Below are positions 56,090 to 64,000 of a DNA stretch of 64,000 nucleotides, in pieces; position 1 is the stretch's first letter; each line of letters begins with the position of its first letter. A program made the translations under genes and the position numbers. Origin of the DNA: Rickettsia typhi (lineage in GTDB: Bacteria; Pseudomonadota; Alphaproteobacteria; Rickettsiales; Rickettsiaceae); the NCBI GenBank assembly GCA_945875975.1, contig CAMCMD010000006.1, positions 12,484-76,483 on the forward strand, read 5' to 3'. The notes beneath the pieces are model-generated. The model was not told the origin of the DNA, made no database searches, and worked only from the letters and a program-made list of their open reading frames with translations.

Positions 56090-56338
56090 ATGAAAAAAGA
56101 GTGTGAATCGCTTTCTAACTCCGTTGAGGCAAGTCTGGATAAATTTTTTAGAATGCATGCAGGTGATAGTCCGGAATCTGGTTTGTATGAAAGGGTGATA
56201 AATGAAGTTGAAAGAAGCTTAATTAAAAAAACCCTGCAACACGTTGGTGGTGTACAAGTAAAAGCTTCAAAAATTTTAGGGATTAATAGGAATACTTTAC
56301 GTAAGAAAATTAAAGAATTGGCTATCTCGGAAAATTAG
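56090..56338 (+). CDS. Fis-like DNA-binding protein (NtrC C-terminal domain homologue)
   Basis: 82 residues, 18 bp after dusB. The C-terminal half (VINEVERSLIKKTLQHVGGV then QVKASKILGINRNTLRKKIK) is the Fis/NtrC helix-turn-helix that binds DNA as a dimer. There is no receiver or ATPase domain and no ntrB. So the position normally held by ntrBC is occupied only by the DNA-binding end. It could act as a nucleoid protein like enterobacterial Fis, which also sits behind dusB. Confidence 0.88.
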   Translation: MKKECESLSNSVEASLDKFFRMHAGDSPESGLYERVINEVERSLIKKTLQHVGGVQVKASKILGINRNTLRKKIKELAISEN

Positions 56339-56407
56339 CTGTTATACATGTCACATGGAGCTAAGTCCATGATGATTTTTCTGATAACGCTCTACTTATT
56401 GTAGGTC

Positions 56408-58249
56408 ATGGACTATTTTATACATCCAATTAAATATATAGATATGCTAAAAAAAACTTGGAATAATTTTGCTAATAATAGATTCAAAAATCTATTGCTC
56501 TATATAGTAGCTGTGGTTTGTATTATTACTATAATATCTAGCATAGTATCCATTGGGATATCTTTTCAAAAAGACTCGGATCCAGTTTTAATACTTAGTC
56601 TTTTGCTTGCTATATTGGTTGCGATATTAGTTTTAAGTGTTTTAATAATTAGTAGCAACTTTACTTTTATAAAAGACGGAGAGCGTAGAGTTTCAAAGCT
56701 GCGTAAGAGAATTGTCGTTGCATTTAGTATTGGGTCAGCTCTACCAACTGTTATTGTTGCAGTATTTTCGACATACTTCTTTAATTTCGGGATAGAAGCT
56801 TGGTTTGATAAGAAAATATCAAAAGTTCTTGATCAGTCAGTAAGTGTTGGAGAATCTTATATTGATGAACATGTATTACAATTAAGGGAAACGGCGATCT
56901 CAGTTTCGGATGATTTGACATCTATGTATTATGATTTGATTCATAGTCCAGAATTATTTTTGAAGGTCATTAATGCTCAAGCAGAACTTAGATCTCTTGA
57001 CGAAGCAATAGTTTTTCAAAGAAATTCTAATACGATTTTAGCTCAAACTTCTCTTAGCTTTTCACTAGCATTTATGACTATTCCAGTCCACTTGATTGAT
57101 AGAGCTAACAAAGGTGAGGTGGTTCGGGTGGATTCTGATCCGTCTAAGATACGTATTTTGATTAAGATTAAGGATTACGAGGATACTTATTTGTTAATTG
57201 GAAGATTAGTAGATACAAAAATTATTGATCATATTGATAAGACTAAAGGGGCAGTATCAGAATACGAGAAGCTAAAGGACCAGATAGTTGCTATGCAGAT
57301 CAAGTTCTCTATGGTGTTTATTTTGCTCAGTGTAGTGTTATTACTAGCTTCAATTATTTGGGGAAGAAGGTTTGCGGAAGGTATTGTAAGGCCAATTAGA
57401 GAGCTAGTAATTGCCGCAGAAAAAGTTAAAAACGGTGATTTTTCTGTGCAGGTTCCAATAGAAGGCCTAAAAAAAGATGAGGTAAAGGTTCTTTCCTCGG
57501 CTTTTAATAGAATGGTAACCCAAATTGATCATCAACAAAAAGATTTGTTAATTGCGCAAAGATCCTTGGCTTGGTCTGATGTTGCCAGGAGAGTGGCTCA
57601 TGAGATAAAGAACCCTCTTACACCAATTCAATTATCTGCCGAAAGATTACTTAAAAAATTTAAGGATGAAGTCGGAGATAAAGACTCTTTTGAAAGGTAC
57701 GCAAATAACATACTCAGGCATTCAAATGATATAGGGCAGATAGTATCAGAATTTGTAGATTTTGCTAGACTACCTTCTCCTAATTTTGCTAAATGCGAAA
57801 TCATCTCTTTAATTAATGATTTGGTAGAATCCAGAAAATTAATAAATGATACTATAAACTACATCTTCTTTTCGAATGTTAAAATGCATGAATTTATTTG
57901 CGACGTTTCTCAAATAAATAGGGTCATGGTAAATTTGATGCTGAATTCTGAAGAGTCTTTTGATAAGACAGCAGTGAAGAAGGAAATAAAAGTTACATTA
58001 TTTGTAGATGATGAATTTGTAAAGATTTGTGTAGAAGATAATGGACCTGGATTTAGCAAGAAAATGTTAAAATCAGCCAAAGAGGCTTATGTTACAACAA
58101 AGTCTAATGGCACTGGCTTAGGACTTTCTATTGTTGATAGGATAGCTTTAGATCATTTTGGAACTGTAAGCTTGTCTAATAATAAAAATAACGGAGCAAG
58201 GGTTGAATTAACAATGAGTGCTACAAGTTTAAAGAATAAGTTAAAATAA
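56408..58249 (+). CDS. ntrY: Sensor histidine kinase NtrY
   Basis: 613 residues. Three N-terminal membrane segments (within about 20-120), a periplasmic region, another TM near 295-320, HAMP (EGIVRPIRELVIAAEKVKNG), then a HisKA domain with His398 in VAHEIKNPLTPIQ and HATPase with EDNGPGF and GTGLGLSIV. Senses an unknown signal (redox or nitrogen in relatives) and phosphorylates NtrX. The gene stands 410 bp upstream of ntrX. Confidence 0.93.
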   Translation: MDYFIHPIKYIDMLKKTWNNFANNRFKNLLLYIVAVVCIITIISSIVSIGISFQKDSDPVLILSLLLAILVAILVLSVLIISSNFTFIKDGERRVSKLRKRIVVAFSIGSALPTVIVAVFSTYFFNFGIEAWFDKKISKVLDQSVSVGESYIDEHVLQLRETAISVSDDLTSMYYDLIHSPELFLKVINAQAELRSLDEAIVFQRNSNTILAQTSLSFSLAFMTIPVHLIDRANKGEVVRVDSDPSKIRILIKIKDYEDTYLLIGRLVDTKIIDHIDKTKGAVSEYEKLKDQIVAMQIKFSMVFILLSVVLLLASIIWGRRFAEGIVRPIRELVIAAEKVKNGDFSVQVPIEGLKKDEVKVLSSAFNRMVTQIDHQQKDLLIAQRSLAWSDVARRVAHEIKNPLTPIQLSAERLLKKFKDEVGDKDSFERYANNILRHSNDIGQIVSEFVDFARLPSPNFAKCEIISLINDLVESRKLINDTINYIFFSNVKMHEFICDVSQINRVMVNLMLNSEESFDKTAVKKEIKVTLFVDDEFVKICVEDNGPGFSKKMLKSAKEAYVTTKSNGTGLGLSIVDRIALDHFGTVSLSNNKNNGARVELTMSATSLKNKLK

Positions 58250-58659
58250 CAACTAACTTTACTTAACTATTAAGGTTTTTGTAAAAAGAAATGGCTATAT
58301 GTTGTATATTTACTATAAAACTGTTGCTTTATAATTTGCAAAGCTATAACTTCTAGTTAAGCGATTCATAATCATGGATTTACTGGCGGGGATTAGTAGT
58401 TAGTTTGAATTGGTTATGATGGAAGGAAAAGGGTTATTCGTTTGCTATTTCGTTCGAATAGGCAAGTTTTATAATATTTCCTCTTGTAAATTATATGAAT
58501 GAATTCTAAGTTCTTGGCGGTTTGCCTTAGGGTGTAAGCTGTACGAGTTGCTATCTTAAGATTCAAGGTTTATTTATAAAGTGGAATAGTATATTCGAGT
58601 TTAAGTAGCTTAGGTATTGCTTGATTTTATTATTAAGCCTTTTAAAGAGAGTTAAAATT
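58250..58659. other. 410-bp spacer between ntrY and ntrX
   Basis: No credible gene of useful length; the longest plus-strand frame I see encodes under 30 residues (from 58420). TATTCG (58435-58440) and CGAATA (58455-58460) form a short inverted repeat. In most relatives ntrY and ntrX overlap or touch, so a separate ntrX promoter may lie here. Confidence 0.5.
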
Positions 58660-60114
58660 ATGGCACTAGACATTCTGATTATTGACGATGAAGCAGATAT
58701 TAGAGATTTAATATCAGATATCTTAAAAGACGATGGGTTTTTGAGCAGGTCAGCTGCAAATAGTGCCCAAGCTTTTAAGGCTATATCAGAAAAACTTCCT
58801 AATGCAATAATTCTTGATATTTGGCTACAAGACAGCGATTTGGATGGCTTAGGTATCCTAGAGATGGTAAAAAAGCAGTATCCGCTTATGCCAGTTATAG
58901 TAATTAGTGGACATGGCACAATTGAAACAGCAGTAAGTGCTATAAAAATGGGTGCATATGATTATTTAGAAAAACCGTTTACTCATGACAAGCTTATGAT
59001 TATTCTAAAAAGAGCTTGTGAATCAGCTAAGTTAAAGAGAGAAAATATAGATCTAAAATCAAAAGTAATAGATAAAACAGAATTTGTTGGTTCAGCTACT
59101 AATACCACGAAATTGAGATCTGAAATAGAGAAAGTTGCCCCAACTTCTGGAAGGGTTATGATAAATGGTGCAGTTGGAAGTGGTAAAGAGCTTGCCGCAA
59201 GATTAATACATAAAAGGTCTAAAAGAGCCAATGGACCATTTATAGTATTCAGTCCGATTGCGATGAATGCTACTAAAATTCAGCAGGAGTTATTTGGGGA
59301 GTTTGAAAGGCAAGAGTCAACGAGTTTGTTCGATAAACGAATCAGTGTGCTTGAGGCGGCAAATAATGGTACTTTGTACATTGATGATGTTGGAGATTTG
59401 CCTTTAAATGCTCAGAATAAATTGCTGAAATTCTTAAGAGATCAAACTCTTATCAAGGGCACAAAATCCACAAAGCTTGATGTTAGGATAGTAACTTCAA
59501 CTACAAAAGATTTGCAGGTGGAAATTACTCATGGGAGATTTAGACAAGATTTATATTACAGATTAAATGTTGTTCCTTTATATGTGCCAATGTTAGCTGA
59601 AAGAAAAGAGGATATTCCATTACTAGTTAAATATTTTGTTAAGCAGCTTTCAAAATTTTCTGGGCTAAAGGAGAGAGAATTTTCTGACGAATCCGTTGCT
59701 GCGCTTCAGGCGTATAACTGGCCAGGAAATGTAAGGCAGCTTCGGAATGTCATCGAATGGACTTTAATTATGAACCCACCTAGCTCATTATTGTCTGATA
59801 AAATTAGATCGGACATGTTACCACAAGAAGTTATTAATAATAGTGTTAATATTTCAAAGCCAGATACAAATCTTGATATGATGTCTATGCCTCTTCGTGA
59901 AGCTAGAGAGGTATTTGAAAGACAGTATTTGACTGCTCAGATGAACAGGTTTAATAGTAACATCTCTAAGACATCAACTTTTGTAGGTATGGAAAGATCG
60001 GCATTACACAGAAAATTGAAAACCCTTAATATTCATGCTGCCAATGGAAAACTTAACGGAATCGACAATGAATTGGGTGAAGATTTAGATGTATTGGTAG
60101 AACTAACGAATTAG
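58660..60114 (+). CDS. ntrX: Response regulator NtrX with degenerate sigma-54 activator domain
   Basis: 484 residues from ATG 58660 ([13 protein letters not shown]). Receiver domain with phosphoacceptor Asp53, an AAA+ domain with Walker [10 protein letters not shown] near 169-177 and Walker [11 protein letters not shown] near 239-248, and a Fis-type HTH at the C-terminus. The GAFTGA loop that contacts sigma-54 is missing ([17 protein letters not shown] instead), so it should not activate sigma-54 promoters. An in-frame ATT/ATG region upstream is unlikely to be used. Confidence 0.93.
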   Translation: MALDILIIDDEADIRDLISDILKDDGFLSRSAANSAQAFKAISEKLPNAIILDIWLQDSDLDGLGILEMVKKQYPLMPVIVISGHGTIETAVSAIKMGAYDYLEKPFTHDKLMIILKRACESAKLKRENIDLKSKVIDKTEFVGSATNTTKLRSEIEKVAPTSGRVMINGAVGSGKELAARLIHKRSKRANGPFIVFSPIAMNATKIQQELFGEFERQESTSLFDKRISVLEAANNGTLYIDDVGDLPLNAQNKLLKFLRDQTLIKGTKSTKLDVRIVTSTTKDLQVEITHGRFRQDLYYRLNVVPLYVPMLAERKEDIPLLVKYFVKQLSKFSGLKEREFSDESVAALQAYNWPGNVRQLRNVIEWTLIMNPPSSLLSDKIRSDMLPQEVINNSVNISKPDTNLDMMSMPLREAREVFERQYLTAQMNRFNSNISKTSTFVGMERSALHRKLKTLNIHAANGKLNGIDNELGEDLDVLVELTN

Positions 60115-60130
60115 TAAGGATAAGAATTAG

Positions 60131-61948
60131 ATGAGAAAATGGACTTTTATTGCGATGCTCTTTGTACTTGGTTGTAGCGATACAAAAGAAGTGAGTAGTG
60201 ATGTACTTAGTGAAAAGAAGAGTATCGAGATCAAAGAATATATAACTAAACAAGTAGCTGACCGTCAATCGGTAGATCTTAAAGGGAGATATGGGACAAA
60301 TTTGCGTGGCCTCAAATTAACGGGGGCTAATCTTTCTGGTACCGATATGTCTGGGGTTGATCTTTCCGGTGCAGAGCTTGCGAGAGTTGATTTTTCGGGA
60401 GCTAATTTTGATGATAGTATATTGATAGGTGCCACCATCCAAGAAAGCGATTTTTCTAATGTTAAGTTCAAAAAATTCAACGCTCCAGGAGTAGATTTTC
60501 AAGCGTCTATCTTTAATGGGGCTGTATTTGATAATGTGAATCTATCCGGGGCCAATTTTGAGGAAGCTGACTTTACTGGTGCTAAAATTTCTAATTCAAG
60601 ATTTGATGAAGCAAACTTGATGAAGGCTGTAATGAAAGAAGTCCAGATGGACAATGTAAATTTACAAAAAGCAAATTTAGTAAATATAAATCTTGCTGGT
60701 TCCAAAATTAATAACTCAGCGTTTTTTGGTGTTGATATTAGAGGAGCTATACTTTCAGATGTGTTAGTTAAAGAATGTAGTTTTGAATCATCTGATTTAA
60801 GTGGCATCCTTTCTAAAGGTGCTAGTTTTATTAATACAGATTTTAGTCAAAGTATTGTGGATGAGGCGAAATTCACAGAAAAGACTAAATTCGATTCAGC
60901 TATATTTGAAAATGCTTCGATGAAAAATGCTACTTTAGAGAATATAACATTTAATAACTCGTTATTTAAAAATATGTCTATGGCTAACACTTCTTTTTCT
61001 GAAGTAAAAATACTAGGAAGTATTATTGATGAAGTAAAATTTACTAGTGCCAAGATGTCAAAAATATATTTTGACAATGTGCAAGGAACAAATGTTCATT
61101 TTAATAAGGTGTCAATAAAAGATTTTAAAGTGTCGAATTCAGTTTTTAAGAATTCTATCTTTAGTAATGAGGGAGCAAGTAAATTTAGTCTAACAAACGT
61201 GAATCTCGAGAATACTTACTTTGATAATTATAATCTAGAGGACAGCTCCTTTAGTAAAATTAATTTAGCCAGAACGATTTTTAAAAATGCCAAGATTCAC
61301 AGAACAATTTTTTCTAACTCCAAGATGGAACAGATCGCCATGATAAATTGTGATTTCCAATCTGTGACTTTCGACAATTCACCAGTGTATAATTCTCAAC
61401 TGAGAGGAATTAATAATGTGGCAATGGTAGTTATCAATTCTCTGTTTACCCGTAATATAATGTTTAACAACAAAGGTTTCGAGAGAATAAGTAGTTCACA
61501 AGCAATTACAAATATCAATGAATTGATGGAGCACAAAGATCTTTCAAATATGAACATGGCCTTTCTTGATTTGTCAGGTATTAACACTGTGCAAATTATT
61601 TTTAAAAATACTATCTTAAAAGGAGCTAAACTTAAGGACGCTAAGTTCAAAAGTTGTTTATTTATTGATGTGGACTTGAGTGATGCTGATTTAACGAATA
61701 CTGACCTTAGCGGTTCAAATATTCAAGGTACAAACTTTTTTGGAACAAAACTTAATAAAACAAATTTGAGTTCTACTAAGTTAGCTAATTTAGATTTTTC
61801 TAGGTCATTTGTAGAGGGTGTTGTATTAAATCAGGTTACGCTTGAAAACGTTAAGGGGCTAGAGGTTAAAGAACAGGCTAAAGCGCCAGAAATTCAAAAT
61901 ACAGATCAAACTCCGGGCACGCCTTTACTAACAGAAAAGAAAAATTAA
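60131..61948 (+). CDS. Large pentapeptide-repeat lipoprotein
   Basis: 605 residues. Signal peptide with lipobox VLGC (Cys15). From about residue 48 to 590 nearly every five residues fit A(N/D)Lxx or close variants (LRGLKLTGANLSGTDMSGVD, LSGANFEEADFTGAKI...), about 100 units, with a break around 435-480. It should form a long right-handed quadrilateral beta-helix of roughly 25 coils, tethered to a membrane. Begins 16 bp after ntrX, so it is probably co-transcribed. Function unknown; some pentapeptide proteins mimic DNA, but this one is exported. Confidence 0.9.
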   Translation: MRKWTFIAMLFVLGCSDTKEVSSDVLSEKKSIEIKEYITKQVADRQSVDLKGRYGTNLRGLKLTGANLSGTDMSGVDLSGAELARVDFSGANFDDSILIGATIQESDFSNVKFKKFNAPGVDFQASIFNGAVFDNVNLSGANFEEADFTGAKISNSRFDEANLMKAVMKEVQMDNVNLQKANLVNINLAGSKINNSAFFGVDIRGAILSDVLVKECSFESSDLSGILSKGASFINTDFSQSIVDEAKFTEKTKFDSAIFENASMKNATLENITFNNSLFKNMSMANTSFSEVKILGSIIDEVKFTSAKMSKIYFDNVQGTNVHFNKVSIKDFKVSNSVFKNSIFSNEGASKFSLTNVNLENTYFDNYNLEDSSFSKINLARTIFKNAKIHRTIFSNSKMEQIAMINCDFQSVTFDNSPVYNSQLRGINNVAMVVINSLFTRNIMFNNKGFERISSSQAITNINELMEHKDLSNMNMAFLDLSGINTVQIIFKNTILKGAKLKDAKFKSCLFIDVDLSDADLTNTDLSGSNIQGTNFFGTKLNKTNLSSTKLANLDFSRSFVEGVVLNQVTLENVKGLEVKEQAKAPEIQNTDQTPGTPLLTEKKN

Positions 61949-61968
61949 ACGTTATTTTTTACTATAAA

Positions 61969-62172
61969 TTAGGCGATTATATCAGGATATAGCATAGATT
62001 TTAGTAGCTTAATTTTATCCTTTAGAAAGAGTTTTCTTTTTTTAAGTTTTTGTATGGTGAATTTAGAGAATTTAGTTATGGAATTTGGATCGTCTATAAT
62101 CTCATTGAGATCTCTATGTTCTTGTTCTATCAACTGGAGTTCTCGTTGCTTTTGATCTTGAGTGTAATTCAT
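61969..62172 (-). CDS. DUF465/YdcH-like small protein
   Basis: 67 residues from the ATG at 62172 (or 75 from 62196). LQLIEQEHRDLNEIIDDPNS and LKKRKLFLKDKIKLLKSM fit the DUF465 core, a helical hairpin with the KKxxLxLKDxI motif. Function unknown. It may converge with the pentapeptide gene across a 20-bp gap. Confidence 0.78.
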   Translation of the reverse strand: MNYTQDQKQRELQLIEQEHRDLNEIIDDPNSITKFSKFTIQKLKKRKLFLKDKIKLLKSMLYPDIIA

Positions 62173-62391
62173 CATCTGAGTGCAAAGATTAAACATCGCT
62201 GCATTGTATCATTTCCGGCCCGGATTGTATAGTCTTTCTACTGACACCGTAAACGCATTCTTATTATCAATAAGTAACTTGACCGTGCCAGTGCCTATTC
62301 AGCAGCGAAAAAGATTTAAGTAAACTTAATAGAAACTAATGTTCTTATCTGTAGCAAATTATGCATGTAGTTATTTCTGCTTATAAAATCT

Positions 62392-62661
62392 TTATTTCCA
62401 TAATAACTTCATTATTACCATCAAAGAAGAGCAGGAAAAGGTTATTGTACTTTGGATAATTAATGGGTTTAAAGATAAGGTAAGACCATAGGTTAACCAT
62501 AGAAGAGAATCGATACAAATGATAAGGTACATAATCAATGAGATATCACTTACAGAATGTGATTTTATTGTTTTTATTACTTGAGGAAGTAGAGAAATAG
62601 TTCCCAGAATTGCAGCAAAAAAGCCTAGTATTTCTATATTTTTTAATAACCAGTCTGAAAT
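62392..62661 (-). CDS. SemiSWEET/PQ-loop sugar transporter without standard start codon
   Basis: 89 residues read from the minus strand. Three hydrophobic segments with IEILGFFAAILGTISLLPQV (PQ motif), IKTIKSHSVSDISL, then a second TM with WLTYGL, and a third TM ending MKLLWK. This is the SemiSWEET pattern, where two copies of a three-helix unit form a sugar channel. No ATG, GTG or TTG precedes the family start: the frame is bounded upstream by TAG at 62668-62670, with ATT (62659-62661) five bases after an AGGTAGG. So it either starts at ATT or has lost its start. Confidence 0.75.
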   Translation of the reverse strand: MSDWLLKNIEILGFFAAILGTISLLPQVIKTIKSHSVSDISLIMYLIICIDSLLWLTYGLTLSLNPLIIQSTITFSCSSLMVIMKLLWK

Positions 62662-62697
62662 AAATACCTACCTATAGTTTACGTTTAAAATGTTCTT

Positions 62698-62727
62698 GCT
62701 TATAACTATAACGCTTATAACTATAAC
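62698..62727. repeat. Tandem 15-bp direct repeat
   Basis: GCTTATAACTATAAC occurs twice without a gap, at 62698-62712 and 62713-62727. It lies in the spacer between the SemiSWEET and DUF6314-like genes. Confidence 0.8.
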
Positions 62728-62805
62728 ATTTAATTTATGGTAAGTAAGAAAATAATTGAGAAAAGTGGCTAACGTTATCAATGAAGTACCCTCAAGTTAA
62801 TATTA

Positions 62806-63324
62806 TCATAAGCTCTCTTTCTTATATATGCTGTTTATATAAAAATTTTTGAATGGTCCAGAAATCCGATAATTCATTAGAAAATTATCTTGAGAAACTA
62901 TTATAAATGATAGTTTATACTTGTCCATACCGCAGTAATACAAAGAATTAGAGCTTAAAGTATGCTTATTTTTATGAAAAAGAAGGGCGTGCATAAGGAT
63001 TTTTTGAGATATTATCGTGTGATCAAGTTGTTTATTTTTTAATAAATTGATAGGACTATCAAAGTGATATTGTAGTAGGGAATTGTCATTTTGTTCAAAT
63101 AGATAAGATTTGGTAGCTGAAGAAATAGATCCATTTGCCCAATTTACAATAACATTTTCGTGTAATAAGTAAGTTGTATTAGATTGTTTATAAAATGTTG
63201 CAGTTCCTTTCGATGTAGCACACAATTGACTTTCTTTATAATTGATAATCTGTCGAGAAATATTCCAACTACCATTCAATAGGTCAAATATATCATCAAA
63301 TGTAGGTAGCGCTATAGATTTCAT
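62806..63324 (-). CDS. DUF6314-like protein
   Basis: 172 residues. LLNGSWNISRQI, then GTATFYKQ, YLLHENVIV, YCGMDKYKLSFI and MNYRISGPFKNFYINSIY match the DUF6314 lipocalin-like pattern (L-G-W-x-x-R at the start, H-x-C/D-x-Y and GPxKxY near the end). Function unknown. It lies 16 bp after the protease gene in the same direction. Confidence 0.72.
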   Translation of the reverse strand: MKSIALPTFDDIFDLLNGSWNISRQIINYKESQLCATSKGTATFYKQSNTTYLLHENVIVNWANGSISSATKSYLFEQNDNSLLQYHFDSPINLLKNKQLDHTIISQKILMHALLFHKNKHTLSSNSLYYCGMDKYKLSFIIVSQDNFLMNYRISGPFKNFYINSIYKKESL

Positions 63325-63340
63325 ATTTTCTAGAAAACGG

Positions 63341-64000
63341 TTATTTACTGTTTTGTACGCAGTGGATGTTTACAACATAGTCTTTAGTTAGTCTGTCGAC
63401 GTGATAATTAGTAAATATATCATAAGATGAACTAGATGCATATGGTATGCTAGATTTTTTAAGAAAATCTATAAGTCCTTCGACTCCGATTGCTAAGGCA
63501 ACGTTTTTAGGGGGGAGATTGGGATCGCTATATTTATAGACTAGTTTTGCTGTTACTACACCCACTAAATTGGAGTTTTTGTCAAGCAGCGGTCCACCGC
63601 TGTTACCATGGTTTATATTATCAGTGAATTCTATGTAAGAAAATCCTGTATCTTTATCTTTCTTTGTATTTAATACCTTTGCCTCAAGAATAATATAGTT
63701 GCCTGTCTCACCTCTTTCTAGGGGATAACCTATTGAAAATAATATATCGCCAATATGTATTTCAGAATGATTGTTTCTTAAATATGGAACCCTCATAGGG
63801 GCTAGGGGAGACTGCAGAACTGCTAGATCAAGATTATTATCTACAAATAGCAGCCTAACTAGCGTTGGCTTCACTGCACCTCTAACAGCTATATTTAAGC
63901 AATGTTCAACTACATGCTTATTGGTTACAATATTGTCTTGATTAACAAAAAAACCGCTACCTATACTGATGGGATAAGTTTTACCTGATGCTAAGTTTTG
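63341..64000 (-). CDS. Trypsin-like (HtrA-type) serine protease, N-terminus outside window
   Basis: The visible 220 codons are open to the window edge. The catalytic triad is complete: His in NIVTNKHVV, Asp in NNLDLAVLQS and Ser in HGNSGGPLLD, with a leading SIGSGFFVNQ typical of S1C peptidases. No PDZ domain follows: the chain ends soon after the protease domain. The GTG at 63874 is internal, not the start. Degrades or processes envelope or possibly host proteins. Confidence 0.88.
   Translation of the reverse strand, partial: QNLASGKTYPISIGSGFFVNQDNIVTNKHVVEHCLNIAVRGAVKPTLVRLLFVDNNLDLAVLQSPLAPMRVPYLRNNHSEIHIGDILFSIGYPLERGETGNYIILEAKVLNTKKDKDTGFSYIEFTDNINHGNSGGPLLDKNSNLVGVVTAKLVYKYSDPNLPPKNVALAIGVEGLIDFLKKSSIPYASSSSYDIFTNYHVDRLTKDYVVNIHCVQNSK

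Noticed and set aside
62050..62232. Plus-strand frame of 60 codons opposite the DUF465 gene
   Set aside because: The DUF465 pattern is on the minus strand; the plus frame is a shadow.
63341..63874. Protease gene starting at GTG 63874
   Set aside because: The frame continues upstream to the window edge and encodes the conserved SIGSGFFVN and catalytic NIVTNKHVV, so the true start is outside the window.
1..64000. CRISPR array, rRNA, tmRNA, RNase P RNA or SRP RNA
   Set aside because: No regularly spaced repeats and none of the diagnostic conserved segments were found by eye.

Overview
This is an AT-rich, densely coding chromosomal segment from an obligate intracellular alphaproteobacterium of the Rickettsiales, most likely family Rickettsiaceae. 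The strongest evidence is a plastid/parasite-type ATP/ADP translocase (Tlc, 46582-48078) next to an inorganic pyrophosphatase gene. Supporting evidence is a tRNA-dependent amidotransferase (gatCAB), a dusB-ntrY-ntrX locus, DUF1013/TrcR and GapR regulators, a DUF2748-like protein, heterodimeric GlyQS and low GC throughout. I cannot name a species. There is no rRNA operon, complete insertion sequence, prophage or CRISPR array in the window. Three tRNA genes are present (Gly-GCC, Asp-GTC, Thr-TGT).

Layout. 0.1-8.1 kb: a tightly packed minus-strand operon, gatC-gatA-gatB-map-radC-wecA-like-dciA-like-cyaY-msbA-like, with 1-17 bp overlaps or gaps of only a few bases. 8.3-13.5 kb: bamE, rpmF-fabH (no plsX between them), an IHF subunit that lacks a standard start codon, a MerR-like regulator, gapR, queF and a phasin. 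13.5-21.9 kb: ubiX, tRNA-Gly, a fatty-acid desaturase, a proline-rich putative effector, an M15 peptidase, phaB, an M48 peptidase and a DsbA-like protein. 21.9-31.3 kb: hemW, two xthA paralogues flanking ubiB-ubiE and mutM, a DUF2748-like protein, trcR, a helical unknown, dut and tRNA-Asp. 31.6-39.7 kb: an RND efflux pump with its adaptor, a small lipoprotein, and glyQ-glyS. 39.8-41.9 kb: a compact accessory island, with a frameshifted coiled-coil protein carrying ubiquitin-interacting-motif (UIM)-like helices, a nucleotidyltransferase-HEPN fusion and a 48-codon ORF coupled to tsaC. 42-53 kb: tRNA-Thr, rpsP, rpmG, a TraX-like gene, murJ, ppa, tlc, phaC-phaA, hdaA, perM and yqgE. 53.4-64 kb: a DsbD/ScsB-like reductase, dusB-fis-like-ntrY-ntrX, a very large pentapeptide-repeat lipoprotein, a DUF465 protein, a SemiSWEET sugar transporter with no ATG, a DUF6314-like protein and a truncated HtrA-type protease at the edge.

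The genes point to a host-dependent lifestyle. ATP is imported by Tlc, a small sugar may be exchanged through SemiSWEET, and carbon can apparently be stored as polyhydroxybutyrate: PhaA, PhaB, a short PhaC and a phasin are all present, although at three or four separate places. Envelope genes (bamE, murJ, wecA-like, msbA-like, RND pump, lipoproteins, thiol-redox proteins) are numerous. The best candidates for undescribed host-interaction biology are the UIM-like coiled-coil protein at 40 kb with its HEPN neighbour, the proline-rich protein at 16-17.5 kb and the pentapeptide lipoprotein at 60-62 kb. Two families of short dispersed repeats mark the intergenic regions at 15.7, 30.5-30.8 and 42.9 kb.
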